Below, piece after piece: positions 7,840 through 17,139 of a DNA stretch of 64,000 nucleotides. The DNA comes from Salmonella enterica subsp. houtenae serovar Houten (GTDB lineage Bacteria; Pseudomonadota; Gammaproteobacteria; Enterobacterales; Enterobacteriaceae). Both the position numbers and the translations under genes were made by a program. Within the stretch, counting starts at the first letter, position 1. Every line of letters begins with the position of its first letter. Under the pieces are notes generated by a model. It ran no database searches. It was given only the letters and a program-made list of their open reading frames with translations, and was not told the origin of the DNA. The DNA lies in the NCBI GenBank assembly GCA_900478215.1, contig LS483478.1:3534001-3598000 (forward strand), read 5' to 3'.

Positions 7840-8340
7840 ATGAGCAGCCACAAAAATGACGGAAGTATTGCCCCGAAGGAAAGAGTCAACATCCGCTATA
7901 AGCCTGCTGTAGGGGATCAGACAGCCGAAGTTGAACTTCCGCTTAATTTGTTGATTACCGGAAATCTGCGGGGAACCTCAGATGATACCCCGCTGGATGA
8001 ACGCCAGCCACTTGCTATTAACCGTAACAATTTTAACGCGGTGCTGGAGCAATCCGGCATTGAGCGGGACTTCTCTATCCCCTCCATACTGGGCGACTCG
8101 CCAGATACCCGGATGAACGTGAATCTGAAAGTGAAATCGCTGGCCGATCTGGCTCCGGATAACATCGCCGCCCAGGTGCCGGAACTTAAAAAGTTGCTGG
8201 AGTTACGCGAAGCACTGGTTGCGTTGAAAGGCCCGATGGGCAACCTGCCCGCTTTCCGCGCCCAGATTAAGGCACTGCTGGATAACGAAGAAAGTCGTGA
8301 ACAACTGATCGCGGAACTGGGCCTCGCTGGCCGGAAATAA
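7840..8340 (+). CDS. tssB: TssB (VipA) small sheath subunit
   Basis: TssB pairs with TssC to form the contractile cytoplasmic sheath. The 166-residue protein shows the family features SSHKNDGSIAPKERVNIRY at the start, VELPLNLLITGNLRG, and LDERQPLAINRNNFNAVL. The C-terminal part is helical and includes PELKKLLELREALVALKGP. It is the first gene of the rightward core operon, and tssC begins 22 bases after its stop. The ribosome binding site before 7840 is weak, but no better ATG exists. Confidence 0.96.
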   Translation: MSSHKNDGSIAPKERVNIRYKPAVGDQTAEVELPLNLLITGNLRGTSDDTPLDERQPLAINRNNFNAVLEQSGIERDFSIPSILGDSPDTRMNVNLKVKSLADLAPDNIAAQVPELKKLLELREALVALKGPMGNLPAFRAQIKALLDNEESREQLIAELGLAGRK

Positions 8341-8362
8341 CACTTTGTACAAGGACTTCAGT

Positions 8363-9853
8363 ATGTCAGATACCGATATTGCATTGCAGGAAGAGATTGC
8401 TCCTGCTTCCTCCGTAGCGATGCCCTCCCTGCTGGATAACGTTATGGCGCAGACCCGTTTTCAACCTGCGTCTGAAAGTTACGATATCACCCGTCAGGGC
8501 GTGACTGCGTTTATTGCGGCCATGCTGGAAAGCAATAATGACGAAGAACCTGTTGATATTCTGGCGGTAAACGCCATGATTGCCGACATTGACGACCGCA
8601 TGGGCCGCCAGATGGATCTTCTTGTTCACTCCCCGGAGTTTCAGGAACTGGAGTCATTTCTGCTGTCGCTGAAGCTGCTGGTTGATCGCGCCGATCCGCG
8701 GGAAAACATCAAAATCCATGTACTGCACGCCACCAAAGAAGAATTGCTGGACGATTTTGAGTTTGCGCCTGAGATCACGCAGTCCGCCTTCTACAGGCAT
8801 GTTTACTCCAGCGGGTTTGGTCAGTTTGGCGGTGAACCGGTGGCGGCCATCATCGGCAACTACGCCTTTAAAAATTCCACGGCGGATATGAAGCTGCTGA
8901 AATACATCAGCGCAGTCAGTGCAATGGCGCACAGTCCGTTTCTTTCCTCGGTATCCCCGACCTTCTTCGGGCTGGAGTCGTTCACCGAACTGCCTGGCAT
9001 CAAAGATGTCGCTGCCATTTTTGAAGGCCCGGCCTATACAAAATGGCGTGCGTTACGTGAGGCGGAAGACAGTAAATATCTGGGGCTTACCGCACCGCGT
9101 TTCCTGTTACGCCACCCTTACGCACCGGATGAAAACCCGGTTAAAAGCTTTAATTATCGCGAAGATGTCAGCCAGAACCACGAAAACCACTTATGGGGCA
9201 ATACCGCGTTCCTGCTGGCGTCAAATATCGCTGAAAGCTTTGCCCGGTTCAGGTGGGCGCCGAATATTATCGGGCCGCAGAGCGGTGGGGCAGTGAAAGA
9301 TCTGCCGGTACATCTCTATGAGGCCATGGGGCAGCTTCAGGCGAAAATCCCGACCGAAATCCTCATCACTGATCGCCGTGAATATGAACTGGCTGAGGAA
9401 GGCTTCATCACCCTGACCATGCGTAAGGGCAGCGACAATGCCGCGTTTTTCTCGGCAAACTCCGTACAGAAACCGAAAACCTTCCCGAACACGGCGGAAG
9501 GCAAAGCTGCTGAAACCAATTACAAGCTGGGTACGCAATTACCCTATCTCTTTGTTATTACACGATTAGCGCACTATATCAAAGTGCTTCAGCGCGAGCA
9601 GATTGGCTCCTGGAAAGAGAGGGGTGACCTGGAGCGCGAACTGAATACGTGGATACGCCAGTTCGTGGCGGACCAGGAAAACCCGCCTGCCGATGTACGC
9701 AGCCGCAAGCCGCTGCGCCAGGCGAAAATTGAGGTGTCGGATGTGGAAGGTGAACCGGGTTGGTATCAGGTCTCGCTCTCCGTAAGACCTCATTTTAAGT
9801 ACATGGGTGCAAGTTTTGACCTGTCTCTGGTCGGACGTCTGGACAGGGAGTAA
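8363..9853 (+). CDS. tssC: TssC (VipB) large sheath subunit
   Basis: This 496-residue protein is the large subunit of the T6SS contractile sheath, which is disassembled by ClpV. The start at 8363 (MSDTDIALQEE) is chosen for AAGGA seven bases upstream. Typical sequences are SPEFQELESFLLSLKLLVDR in the N-terminal part, GNYAFKNSTADMKLLKYIS, LRHPYAPDENPVKSFNYRE, and the C-terminal ADVRSRKPLRQAKIEVSD. Length is normal. It lies between tssB and tssE and is surely co-transcribed with them. Confidence 0.97.
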   Translation: MSDTDIALQEEIAPASSVAMPSLLDNVMAQTRFQPASESYDITRQGVTAFIAAMLESNNDEEPVDILAVNAMIADIDDRMGRQMDLLVHSPEFQELESFLLSLKLLVDRADPRENIKIHVLHATKEELLDDFEFAPEITQSAFYRHVYSSGFGQFGGEPVAAIIGNYAFKNSTADMKLLKYISAVSAMAHSPFLSSVSPTFFGLESFTELPGIKDVAAIFEGPAYTKWRALREAEDSKYLGLTAPRFLLRHPYAPDENPVKSFNYREDVSQNHENHLWGNTAFLLASNIAESFARFRWAPNIIGPQSGGAVKDLPVHLYEAMGQLQAKIPTEILITDRREYELAEEGFITLTMRKGSDNAAFFSANSVQKPKTFPNTAEGKAAETNYKLGTQLPYLFVITRLAHYIKVLQREQIGSWKERGDLERELNTWIRQFVADQENPPADVRSRKPLRQAKIEVSDVEGEPGWYQVSLSVRPHFKYMGASFDLSLVGRLDRE

Positions 9854-9855
9854 TT

Positions 9856-10284
9856 ATGCCAGAGGTGCGGGTAACCGGAGGAAGTCTGTTTGAGCGCATC
9901 CGGGAGGCGGCGAAACCGCCTGTACGCAGGAAACCGGAAGAGGCGCTGTTGCGCTCCATCCAGAGCAACCTGCGAAATGTGCTCAATACCCGCTCCGGCA
10001 GTTGCTATGGTTCACCGGAACTGGGGATATCTGATCTCAATGACGAATCGTTGGCGTCTCAAAATATCAGGAATGCCACGGCCAGAATGATCAGGGAGTG
10101 CATCCGGCGCTATGAGCCACGGGTTTCCTGCGTCATGGTGACAACCGGGACGCAGGATGAATATGCGCCGCTGGAACTGCGCTTTCATATCGTGGCTTAT
10201 GTGGGTTTTTGTGATACCCGGAATATTCTGGAGTTTGACATTCTGCTGGATAACCATCAGCACTGGTCAGTAGAGGTACAGTGA
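9856..10284 (+). CDS. tssE: TssE baseplate protein (gp25-like)
   Basis: TssE is the T4 gp25-like wedge component that helps start sheath polymerisation. The 142-residue product shows an N-terminal GGSLFERI, a central LRNVLNTRSGSCYGSPELG and a C-terminal LRFHIVAYVGFCD segment, as usual in the family. It begins two bases after tssC, and its stop overlaps the tssF ATG (gTGAtg), indicating translational coupling. Confidence 0.94.
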   Translation: MPEVRVTGGSLFERIREAAKPPVRRKPEEALLRSIQSNLRNVLNTRSGSCYGSPELGISDLNDESLASQNIRNATARMIRECIRRYEPRVSCVMVTTGTQDEYAPLELRFHIVAYVGFCDTRNILEFDILLDNHQHWSVEVQ

Positions 10285-12119
10285 TGCCATTTGAAGAACG
10301 ATATTACCGGGAAGAACTGGATTATTTGCGCCAGCTTGGCAAATTATTGGCGCGGGAAAAACCGCATCTGGCCCGCTTTCTGGCTGAAAAGGAAGGCGAT
10401 CCGGATGTGGAGCGTCTGATGGAAGGGTTTGCCTTTCTTTCCGGTGGTCTGAGGCAAAAGCTGGAGGATGAGTTTCCTGAATTTTCTCATGGTCTGATCA
10501 ATATGCTGTGGGCGAACTATCTGCGCCCGGTGCCAGCCATGACCATCATTGAATACAAGCCGTTTACCGCGCAGCTTTCCGCCCCCGCCAGAGTTTGCCG
10601 TGATGAACTCATCTGCTCTGGCGTTGTTCGGGTGGAATCTGCTGGACGGAAAAAAGTGCTGGCTGACGATAACGCTGAGTCCCCTCCTGTGTGCCACTTT
10701 ACGCTGGCGCGCGATACCTGGTTACAGCCCCTCCATATTCGTAATGTCCGTGATGTCAGTAGTCTGAAAAAAGGCATTATTGAGATTGATTTTTTCACGG
10801 AGGGCAATATTTCAGCCCGGTCGCTGGATCTGAATAAACTCACATTCTGGCTGGGTAATGAGGACGATTATACCCGACACCAGCTTTACCTGTGGTTCAG
10901 TGAACGCCTGATGGACGCCGAACTGGTTGCCGGTGACAGACGGTTACCCCTGCCGGATTTATGGCTGGAGGCCGCCGGGTTTGAACGCGAAGATGCGCTG
11001 TTGCCATGGCCGAAAAACGTTCATAACGGCTATCGCACGCTTCAGGAGTATTTCTGCTACCCGGAGAGTTTTTTCTTCTTTCATCTGCGCGATGTGGCTA
11101 TATTACCGGAGGATTTTCCGGTACGTGACTTTACGTTACGCCTCCAGTTTAATCAGCCGTTGCCGGTCGATATTAAACTGCGGCAGCATTCACTGCGCCT
11201 GTACTGCACCCCGGCGGTTAATCTGTTCCGGCATTATGCTGAACCTGTCACCCCGGACGGCAGCGCACCACAGTATCCACTGAGTGCCAGTCATAACTAC
11301 CCGGATTATTATGACATTTTCCAGGTCAAATCCGTATCCAGTAAAGTCACGGCCTCTAAAGATACACCGGGTCCATCAGAGCGCGTGCGCCTGTGGCCTG
11401 AATTTGAAAGCTTTCAGCATCAGATTGAGTACAGCCGCCGGCGCGAAGTGGTTTACTGGCACCACCGGACAAAAACCTCCCTGTTTCATCAGGGGCTGGA
11501 GCACGCCATTGCATTTGTTCATGCCGATGGCAGCCAGCCCGCGCCTTCTCAACTGAGCAGGGAGGCCATCACGGCTTCACTCATCTGTACCAACCGGATG
11601 TTACCTGCGTTATTACACACTGGTGATATCTGTGTTGCGGTCGATAAAAACCCGGCAGTAGCCGCTTTCAGCAACGTCACGCGCCCGACGCGCCCGCTCT
11701 ACCCGGTCACGGACGGCGATATGCACTGGTCGCTGCTCTCCAGCATGAACCTGAATTACCTCTCCCTGCTTGATCGTGAGGCGCTGATTCAGGTGATGCG
11801 CACCTTCGATCTGCCGGGGATTCATCATCCGCAACAGGCGCGCCTTTCCAGTCAGAAACTGGATGCGATTGAAAAACTCGATACCCGCCCGGTGGACCGC
11901 CTGTTTAAAGGCGTACCGGTCCGGGGGCTGTCCACCACGCTGTGGATAAACCCGGCCCCCTTTATCTGTGAGGGTGAAATCTATCTGCTGGGTACTGTGC
12001 TCTCGCACTTCTTCGCCCTCTACGCCAGCATTAATTCCTTTCACTGCCTCAAAATCATCAACACGGACAGTCTGGAGGCCTGGGAATGGCAGCACAACGG
12101 CCAGCACGCCCTGATGTAA
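10284..12119 (+). CDS. tssF: TssF baseplate protein
   Basis: TssF forms the T6SS baseplate wedge together with TssE, TssG and TssK. The 611-residue protein starts MPFEERYYREELDYLRQLG, a hallmark of the VasA/ImpG family, and continues with KEGDPDVERLMEGFAFLSG. Later family features include CTPAVNLFRHYAEP and NSFHCLKIINTD near the end. The ATG at 10284 overlaps the tssE stop codon; a GTG three bases earlier is possible. It overlaps tssG by 34 bases. Confidence 0.95.
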   Translation: MPFEERYYREELDYLRQLGKLLAREKPHLARFLAEKEGDPDVERLMEGFAFLSGGLRQKLEDEFPEFSHGLINMLWANYLRPVPAMTIIEYKPFTAQLSAPARVCRDELICSGVVRVESAGRKKVLADDNAESPPVCHFTLARDTWLQPLHIRNVRDVSSLKKGIIEIDFFTEGNISARSLDLNKLTFWLGNEDDYTRHQLYLWFSERLMDAELVAGDRRLPLPDLWLEAAGFEREDALLPWPKNVHNGYRTLQEYFCYPESFFFFHLRDVAILPEDFPVRDFTLRLQFNQPLPVDIKLRQHSLRLYCTPAVNLFRHYAEPVTPDGSAPQYPLSASHNYPDYYDIFQVKSVSSKVTASKDTPGPSERVRLWPEFESFQHQIEYSRRREVVYWHHRTKTSLFHQGLEHAIAFVHADGSQPAPSQLSREAITASLICTNRMLPALLHTGDICVAVDKNPAVAAFSNVTRPTRPLYPVTDGDMHWSLLSSMNLNYLSLLDREALIQVMRTFDLPGIHHPQQARLSSQKLDAIEKLDTRPVDRLFKGVPVRGLSTTLWINPAPFICEGEIYLLGTVLSHFFALYASINSFHCLKIINTDSLEAWEWQHNGQHALM

Positions 12120-13132
12120 ACGAGGCTGCACCTTTTCCGGCAGACGTGCGCGGGATGAATTTTTATGCTCTGATGGACTCGCTGTACCGCCGGTACGGCG
12201 AACCCGGTCAGGAGCCATCCCTGCGTACCGAGCCGGGCGATGAGGTGGCATTGTTCAAATCCGACGCCAGCATTGCTTTTCCGGGCAGCGACCTGACGTC
12301 GCTGACGCGCAACGACGCAGGCCAGTTCACGCTGACCACCAAATTCCTGGGTTTCTCCGGCAGCCAGTCGCCGCTGCCCGGCTATTACCTCGACCGTATG
12401 GCACGGGAATCCGCACAGAATGAAGAAGGGCTGGCGGCCTTTCTCGATCTGTTCAGCCATCGCTGGACGCAGTTTGCTTACCATGCCTGGCGTAAATACC
12501 GCTACTACATCTGTTTTCGCAACGGTGGTACGGATGTTTTTTCACAGCGTCTGTACGCGCTGGTCGGGCTGGGCAGCCAGAGCGTGCGCGACAAACTCGC
12601 CATCAACCACAGCAAGATGCTGGCTTACGCCGGTATTCTGGCCTCTCCCGGACGTTCACCCGATGTGGTGTGCAACCTGGTGTCCCACTGCTTTGATTTG
12701 CCGGATGTCACGATTGAAAGCTGGCAGTTACGCAAAGTCGCCATCGAACCATCACAACAAAACCGCTTAGGTGTGCGTAATCCAAAACAGAAGACCGCCG
12801 GACATGTCGCCGGGCGGTCGGTTGTTGGCGTTAATTTTACCCTTGGTCGCCGGGTTCCCGATCGCAGTGGCAAATTTTTGTTGCGACTGAGCAATCTGTC
12901 TATGGCGCGTTATCTCTCATTTTTACCCGATGGCGATCACCATGAAGCGCTAAAAATGTTTGTTTCTTTTTTGCTGCGCGACCAGTTCGCCTGGGATTTA
13001 CGGCTGGATCTGGCACCGGAGCAGGCGCAGGGTATGCGACTGGGCGACCGTTCCAGTTCGTGTCTCAAACGCACGGCGTTTATCAGTAAGCCGAAAATGC
13101 CGCCGTCCATCACTCTCCACATCAGGGACTAA
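12086..13132 (+). CDS. tssG: TssG baseplate protein
   Basis: TssG is the VasB/ImpH baseplate subunit. The 348-residue product has the typical early NFYALMDSLYRRYGEP segment, then KFLGFSGSQSPLPGYYLDRM and LAAFLDLFSHRWTQFAYHAWRKY, followed by a C-terminal region with LGRRVPDRSGKF. The ATG at 12086 lies inside tssF by 34 bases; a later start at 12155 (MNFYALM) cannot be excluded. The protein is expected in the cytoplasmic baseplate. Confidence 0.94.
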   Translation: MAAQRPARPDVNEAAPFPADVRGMNFYALMDSLYRRYGEPGQEPSLRTEPGDEVALFKSDASIAFPGSDLTSLTRNDAGQFTLTTKFLGFSGSQSPLPGYYLDRMARESAQNEEGLAAFLDLFSHRWTQFAYHAWRKYRYYICFRNGGTDVFSQRLYALVGLGSQSVRDKLAINHSKMLAYAGILASPGRSPDVVCNLVSHCFDLPDVTIESWQLRKVAIEPSQQNRLGVRNPKQKTAGHVAGRSVVGVNFTLGRRVPDRSGKFLLRLSNLSMARYLSFLPDGDHHEALKMFVSFLLRDQFAWDLRLDLAPEQAQGMRLGDRSSSCLKRTAFISKPKMPPSITLHIRD

Positions 13133-13136
13133 TTTT

Positions 13137-14438
13137 ATGGAACCGCATATGGCTGAGGAAAAACCGCAGTCTTCCACACTATCGCTGACATTACAGGTGA
13201 TGAACGGCAACGAGCTGGAAAGCGGACGCGCCGCAAAATGCCTGTTTTCCGCCGAAGGCGGGGATATCGGCCACGCCCCGGCGTGCCGCTGGCCGGTACA
13301 GGATCGGGCAGGTTCTGTTGCCGGTCGCGCCTGCCAGGTAATCCTGCATGACGGGGCATTTTGCCTGCGCAGCCTGATGCCGGGGCTGATGATAAACCTC
13401 GCCCCGGTTTCCGTGGATGCCGGGCTGGTACGCCTGCGCCAGGGGGACGAGATTGGCCTCGGCGCGCTGGCGCTGAAAGTGTTTATTCATGAAGGCAAGC
13501 TGGTCAGCTACAGCGAACAGATGGCCGCGCCGGAAACGATTGTCACCAACCGTGACCGCCTGGCGGATACCCTGCTGACCACTGACGGCCAGCCTGCTTA
13601 TCCGGGAATGCCCCACCGCCACCAGCTTGCCGACACGGTGGTCAATGGCTTTTCCACCGATCCGTTGCAGGCGCTGCGGGCCGAAAGCCTGACCACAACG
13701 GGCGATCTGCTTTCCGGTGGAGTGTCGTCAGCGCCGGTATCTGATCCTGTAAAAGATAACGAGATCAACACGCCGTTTATGGATCTGCCGCCGCTGTATG
13801 CCGATCCGCAGGGCAGTAACGACAACGACACCTCTCCGGCTGAAATGGCGCAGCGCCATCTTGCTGCCACGCCGCTGTTACGCGGGCTGGGCAGTTCACT
13901 GACCGTGCGTAATTCTCAGGATGCCGATGATTTTCTGGAAGAAGCCGGACGAACATTGCAGGCGGCCATTAAAGGGCTGCTCGAGCTGCAACAGCGCCAG
14001 AGCAGCCTGTCAGACAAACACCTGCGCCCGCTGGAGGATAACCCGCTGCGCCTGAATATGGACTACGCCACCGCGCTGAATGTGATGTTTGCCGAAGGGA
14101 AAAGCCCGGTACATCTTGCCGCGCCTGCGGCGGTCAGTGAAAGCCTGCGCAATGTCCGCCACCATGAAGAGGCGAACCGGGCCGCGATTGTGGAGTCACT
14201 GCGGATTTTGCTGGATGCCTTCTCGCCGCAGAGCCTGATGCGACGCTTCATCCAGTACCGCCGCAGCCATGAACTGCGCCAGCCGCTGGATGACGCCGGT
14301 GCCTGGCAGATGTACAGCCACTATTACGATGAGCTGGCCTCCGATCGCCAGCAGGGTTTTGAGCTGCTGTTTAATGAAGTCTATGCCCAGGTTTACGACC
14401 GGGTGCTGCGTGAAAAACAGCGGGAGCCGGAAGCATGA
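13137..14438 (+). CDS. FHA-domain T6SS protein (VasC/TagH type)
   Basis: The start at 13137 (MEPHMAEEKPQ) gives 433 residues. Residues 15 to 115 resemble a forkhead-associated domain, with GGDIGHAPACRWPVQD, a GRACQVILHDGAFCLRS segment and GDEIGLGALALKV. The classical phosphothreonine-binding residues are only partly kept. The second half (from about residue 250) matches the T6SS-specific FHA C-terminal region, with FLEEAGRTLQAAIKGLLEL and MRRFIQYRRSHELRQP. In some systems such proteins are phosphorylated by PpkA, but no kinase or phosphatase gene lies in this window. The stop overlaps the tssJ start (ATGA). Confidence 0.88.
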   Translation: MEPHMAEEKPQSSTLSLTLQVMNGNELESGRAAKCLFSAEGGDIGHAPACRWPVQDRAGSVAGRACQVILHDGAFCLRSLMPGLMINLAPVSVDAGLVRLRQGDEIGLGALALKVFIHEGKLVSYSEQMAAPETIVTNRDRLADTLLTTDGQPAYPGMPHRHQLADTVVNGFSTDPLQALRAESLTTTGDLLSGGVSSAPVSDPVKDNEINTPFMDLPPLYADPQGSNDNDTSPAEMAQRHLAATPLLRGLGSSLTVRNSQDADDFLEEAGRTLQAAIKGLLELQQRQSSLSDKHLRPLEDNPLRLNMDYATALNVMFAEGKSPVHLAAPAAVSESLRNVRHHEEANRAAIVESLRILLDAFSPQSLMRRFIQYRRSHELRQPLDDAGAWQMYSHYYDELASDRQQGFELLFNEVYAQVYDRVLREKQREPEA

Positions 14439-14968
14439 CAGGGCGTTTTTTTCGTGCCTGTCTGGTGATGGTGTTATGTGCCGTCGTCCTGACAGGCTGC
14501 GAAACAGCCAAAAAGCTCGGACAGGTGATCAGCAACCCGGATATTCAGGTGGGTGATTTGAAATCACAGCCATCGGAAATGACCATCACGCTGCTGACCG
14601 AGCCGGACATTAATCTTAATGCCGATGGCGAAGCCGCGCCGGTGGACGTGCAACTGATTTACCTGACCGACGACTCAAAACTCCAGGCCGCCGATTATGA
14701 CCAGATAGCCAGTACGCCGCTACCGGATGCGCTGGGGAAAAACTATCTCGATCACCAGGATTTCAGCCTGCTGCCTGACGTGATGAAAACGCTGCCGCCA
14801 GTGAAGCTGGACGAAAAAACGCAGTTTATCGGCGTGGTGGCGTACTTTTCCGACGACCAGGCCACCGAATGGAAGCAAATCGAGCCGGTGGAAGGGACAG
14901 GTCACAGTTACCGCCTGCTGGTGCATGTACGACAGAGCAGCATCGAAATGAAAAAAGAGGACAACTGA
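14435..14968 (+). CDS. tssJ: TssJ outer-membrane lipoprotein
   Basis: TssJ anchors the T6SS membrane complex to the outer membrane and binds TssM. The 177-residue precursor has a lipoprotein signal peptide ending in the lipobox LTGC, with the modified cysteine near residue 22. The mature part shows the small beta-sandwich pattern, with INLNADGEAAPVDVQLIYL and a late FIGVVAYFSDD. The ATG overlaps the stop of the FHA gene, so the two are translationally coupled. Length is normal. Confidence 0.93.
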   Translation: MTGRFFRACLVMVLCAVVLTGCETAKKLGQVISNPDIQVGDLKSQPSEMTITLLTEPDINLNADGEAAPVDVQLIYLTDDSKLQAADYDQIASTPLPDALGKNYLDHQDFSLLPDVMKTLPPVKLDEKTQFIGVVAYFSDDQATEWKQIEPVEGTGHSYRLLVHVRQSSIEMKKEDN

Positions 14969-14970
14969 CG

Positions 14971-16314
14971 ATGGCGACCATGAAAAACAAGGTGATCTGG
15001 CAGGAGGGACTGTTTGCCCTTCCACAGCATTTTCAGCAACAACAGCGCAATCACGAATACCATCTGAACCAGCGCATGACCGCGCAGGGGGATTTTGCCT
15101 GGGGCTTCACATCGCTGATGCTGAATACGGAACTGCTGGCCCAGGGGAAAATCATGATCGACCGCGCATCGGGCTGTATGCCGGACGGCACGGTATTCAG
15201 TATCCCTGAGCAGGATAATCTTCCTGCACCTTTTCAGCCGATCGATTTTTCCAGACCCGGCAGCCAGGATATTTACCTGGCACTGCCGGTGGTGAGCGAT
15301 ATTACCTGCGAAATCAGCGGTCGCCAGAGCGCAGGACAGGGAACGGAACGTTACAGCCCGGCCCGCGTGGACGCCCGCGATCTGCACTCTGACGACGGCG
15401 ACGTCCAGCAGATCGAGGTCGCCAGCCTGGCGCCCCGGATCGTCAGTGGCGCAGAGGATCTCAGCGCCATGGTCACGCTGCCGTTGTGTCGTATCCGCAA
15501 CACGCAGGCCACCGGTGCCCTGGTGCTGGATGACAGCTTCATCCCGACGTGCCAGGCCATCCGGGTCAGCAGCGTGCTGGCCGGGTTTGCCGGTGACGTA
15601 CAGGGGCTTATCCAGAACCGGGCCAGCGAGCTGGCTAAACGGATTGGCTCGCCGGAACAGAGTGGTATCGCTGATGTCGCGGAGTTCATGATGTTGCAGA
15701 TGCTCAACCGCAACCACATGCACTTCACCCACCGTTCGCACCTGCACACCCTGCACCCGGAGGCTTTTTACCTGGATCTGGTCCGGCTGCTGGGCGAGCT
15801 GATGACCTTTACCGAAAACAACCGTCTGCCCTGTGAGGTGGAGGTCTACAACCACCGCGATCTCACACAGTCATTTAAAACGGTGATCCCGGAACTGCGC
15901 CGCTCACTCAACACGGTGCTGATGCCGCGTGCACAGAACCTGCCGCTGATATTTGCAGACGGTGTTTATCTCGCCACCATCAACGATCCGGCGCTGTTAC
16001 AGTCCGGCTCCTTTGTGCTGGCCGTCCGTGCCAGGATGCCGAGCAACCAGATTATTCTCCAGTTCACCCAGCAGTCGAAAATCGCCGCCACCGACAAGAT
16101 CCGCAATGTGGTCAGCGTCCAGGTGCCAGGCGTCCCGCTGCGTTCGCTGACTGCCGCCCCGCGCCAGTTACCTTATCACGACGGATATGTCTATTTCGAA
16201 CTGGAAAAGGGCGCTGCGGCCTGGCAGGACGTGGTGAAAGCCGGTGCGCTGGCGCTGCATATTTCCGGCACCTTCCCGGATCTGGATATGCAACTCTGGG
16301 CGATAAGAGGCTGA
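14971..16314 (+). CDS. tssK: TssK baseplate-to-membrane connector
   Basis: TssK trimers link the baseplate to the TssJLM membrane complex. The start at 14971 (MATMKNKVIWQEGLFALP) follows AGAGGAC and gives 447 residues. The N-terminal VIWQEGLFALPQHFQQQ motif is characteristic. Other family features are LNRNHMHFTHRSHLHTLHPE in the middle and YFELEKGAAAWQDV near the end. It begins two bases after the tssJ stop. Confidence 0.95.
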   Translation: MATMKNKVIWQEGLFALPQHFQQQQRNHEYHLNQRMTAQGDFAWGFTSLMLNTELLAQGKIMIDRASGCMPDGTVFSIPEQDNLPAPFQPIDFSRPGSQDIYLALPVVSDITCEISGRQSAGQGTERYSPARVDARDLHSDDGDVQQIEVASLAPRIVSGAEDLSAMVTLPLCRIRNTQATGALVLDDSFIPTCQAIRVSSVLAGFAGDVQGLIQNRASELAKRIGSPEQSGIADVAEFMMLQMLNRNHMHFTHRSHLHTLHPEAFYLDLVRLLGELMTFTENNRLPCEVEVYNHRDLTQSFKTVIPELRRSLNTVLMPRAQNLPLIFADGVYLATINDPALLQSGSFVLAVRARMPSNQIILQFTQQSKIAATDKIRNVVSVQVPGVPLRSLTAAPRQLPYHDGYVYFELEKGAAAWQDVVKAGALALHISGTFPDLDMQLWAIRG

Positions 16315-16318
16315 TGTT

Positions 16319-17131
16319 ATGACCGAACAGACCGTTCTTTCTTCGGGTGGAAGCGGCTACCCGGCAGAGGGTTTTCTTCAGGACAGTACGGCGCTGCCTG
16401 AGCATGACGGGGAAAGCGCCTGCCGTCAGTATCGTCTCACGCTTCGCGGCAACAGTCTGAACCCGATGATCGACGCGGCCACGCCGCTGCTGGGCATGGT
16501 GATGCGGGTATCGGATATGAACAGCAACGCCATGCCGGAGCACCTGTTTACTCAGGTGGTGACGGACGTACAGGCGGTGGAGCAGCTACTTCAGGAACAG
16601 GGCTACGAGCCGGGCGTGATCGTCTCGTTTCGCTACATCCTCTGCACCTTTATTGATGAGGCGGCGCTGGGTAACGGCTGGTCGAACAAAAACGAATGGA
16701 TTAAGCAGTCGCTGCTGGTGCATTTCCACAATGAAGCATGGGGTGGTGAGAAGGTCTTTATCCTGCTGGAGCGGCTGATACGCGAACCCGCGCGCTATCA
16801 GCATCTGCTGGAGTTTCTGTATATCTGCTTTTCGCTTGGTTTTCGCGGGCGCTACAAAGTCGCCGTACAAAACCAGGATGAATTTGAACAAATCTACCGC
16901 CGTCTGCACCACGTTCTGCACAAGCTGCGCGGCGATGCGCCTTTCCCGCTGCTGCACCAGGATAAAAAAAACCAGGGCGGGCGCTATCAGCTAATCAGAC
17001 GGCTGACCGTAAAACATGTGCTGCTGGGCAGCGTCGTGGTGCTGGCGCTGTTTTATCTGTTTTACCTGCTGCGACTGGAAAACCAGACGCAGGATATTCT
17101 CCATCAGTTAAACCGGCTGCTTGCCAGGTAA
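16319..17131 (+). CDS. tssL: TssL inner-membrane protein (IcmH/DotU family)
   Basis: TssL is an inner-membrane component of the T6SS trans-envelope complex. The 270-residue product has a cytoplasmic helical domain with the family motifs NPMIDAATPLLGMVMRV, RYILCTFIDEAALGN and FHNEAWGGEKVFILLERL. A single C-terminal membrane span lies near residues 228 to 248 (HVLLGSVVVLALFYLFYLL). There is no C-terminal peptidoglycan-binding extension. It lies between tssK and clpV. Confidence 0.95.
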   Translation: MTEQTVLSSGGSGYPAEGFLQDSTALPEHDGESACRQYRLTLRGNSLNPMIDAATPLLGMVMRVSDMNSNAMPEHLFTQVVTDVQAVEQLLQEQGYEPGVIVSFRYILCTFIDEAALGNGWSNKNEWIKQSLLVHFHNEAWGGEKVFILLERLIREPARYQHLLEFLYICFSLGFRGRYKVAVQNQDEFEQIYRRLHHVLHKLRGDAPFPLLHQDKKNQGGRYQLIRRLTVKHVLLGSVVVLALFYLFYLLRLENQTQDILHQLNRLLAR

Positions 17132-17139
17132 GGACACCC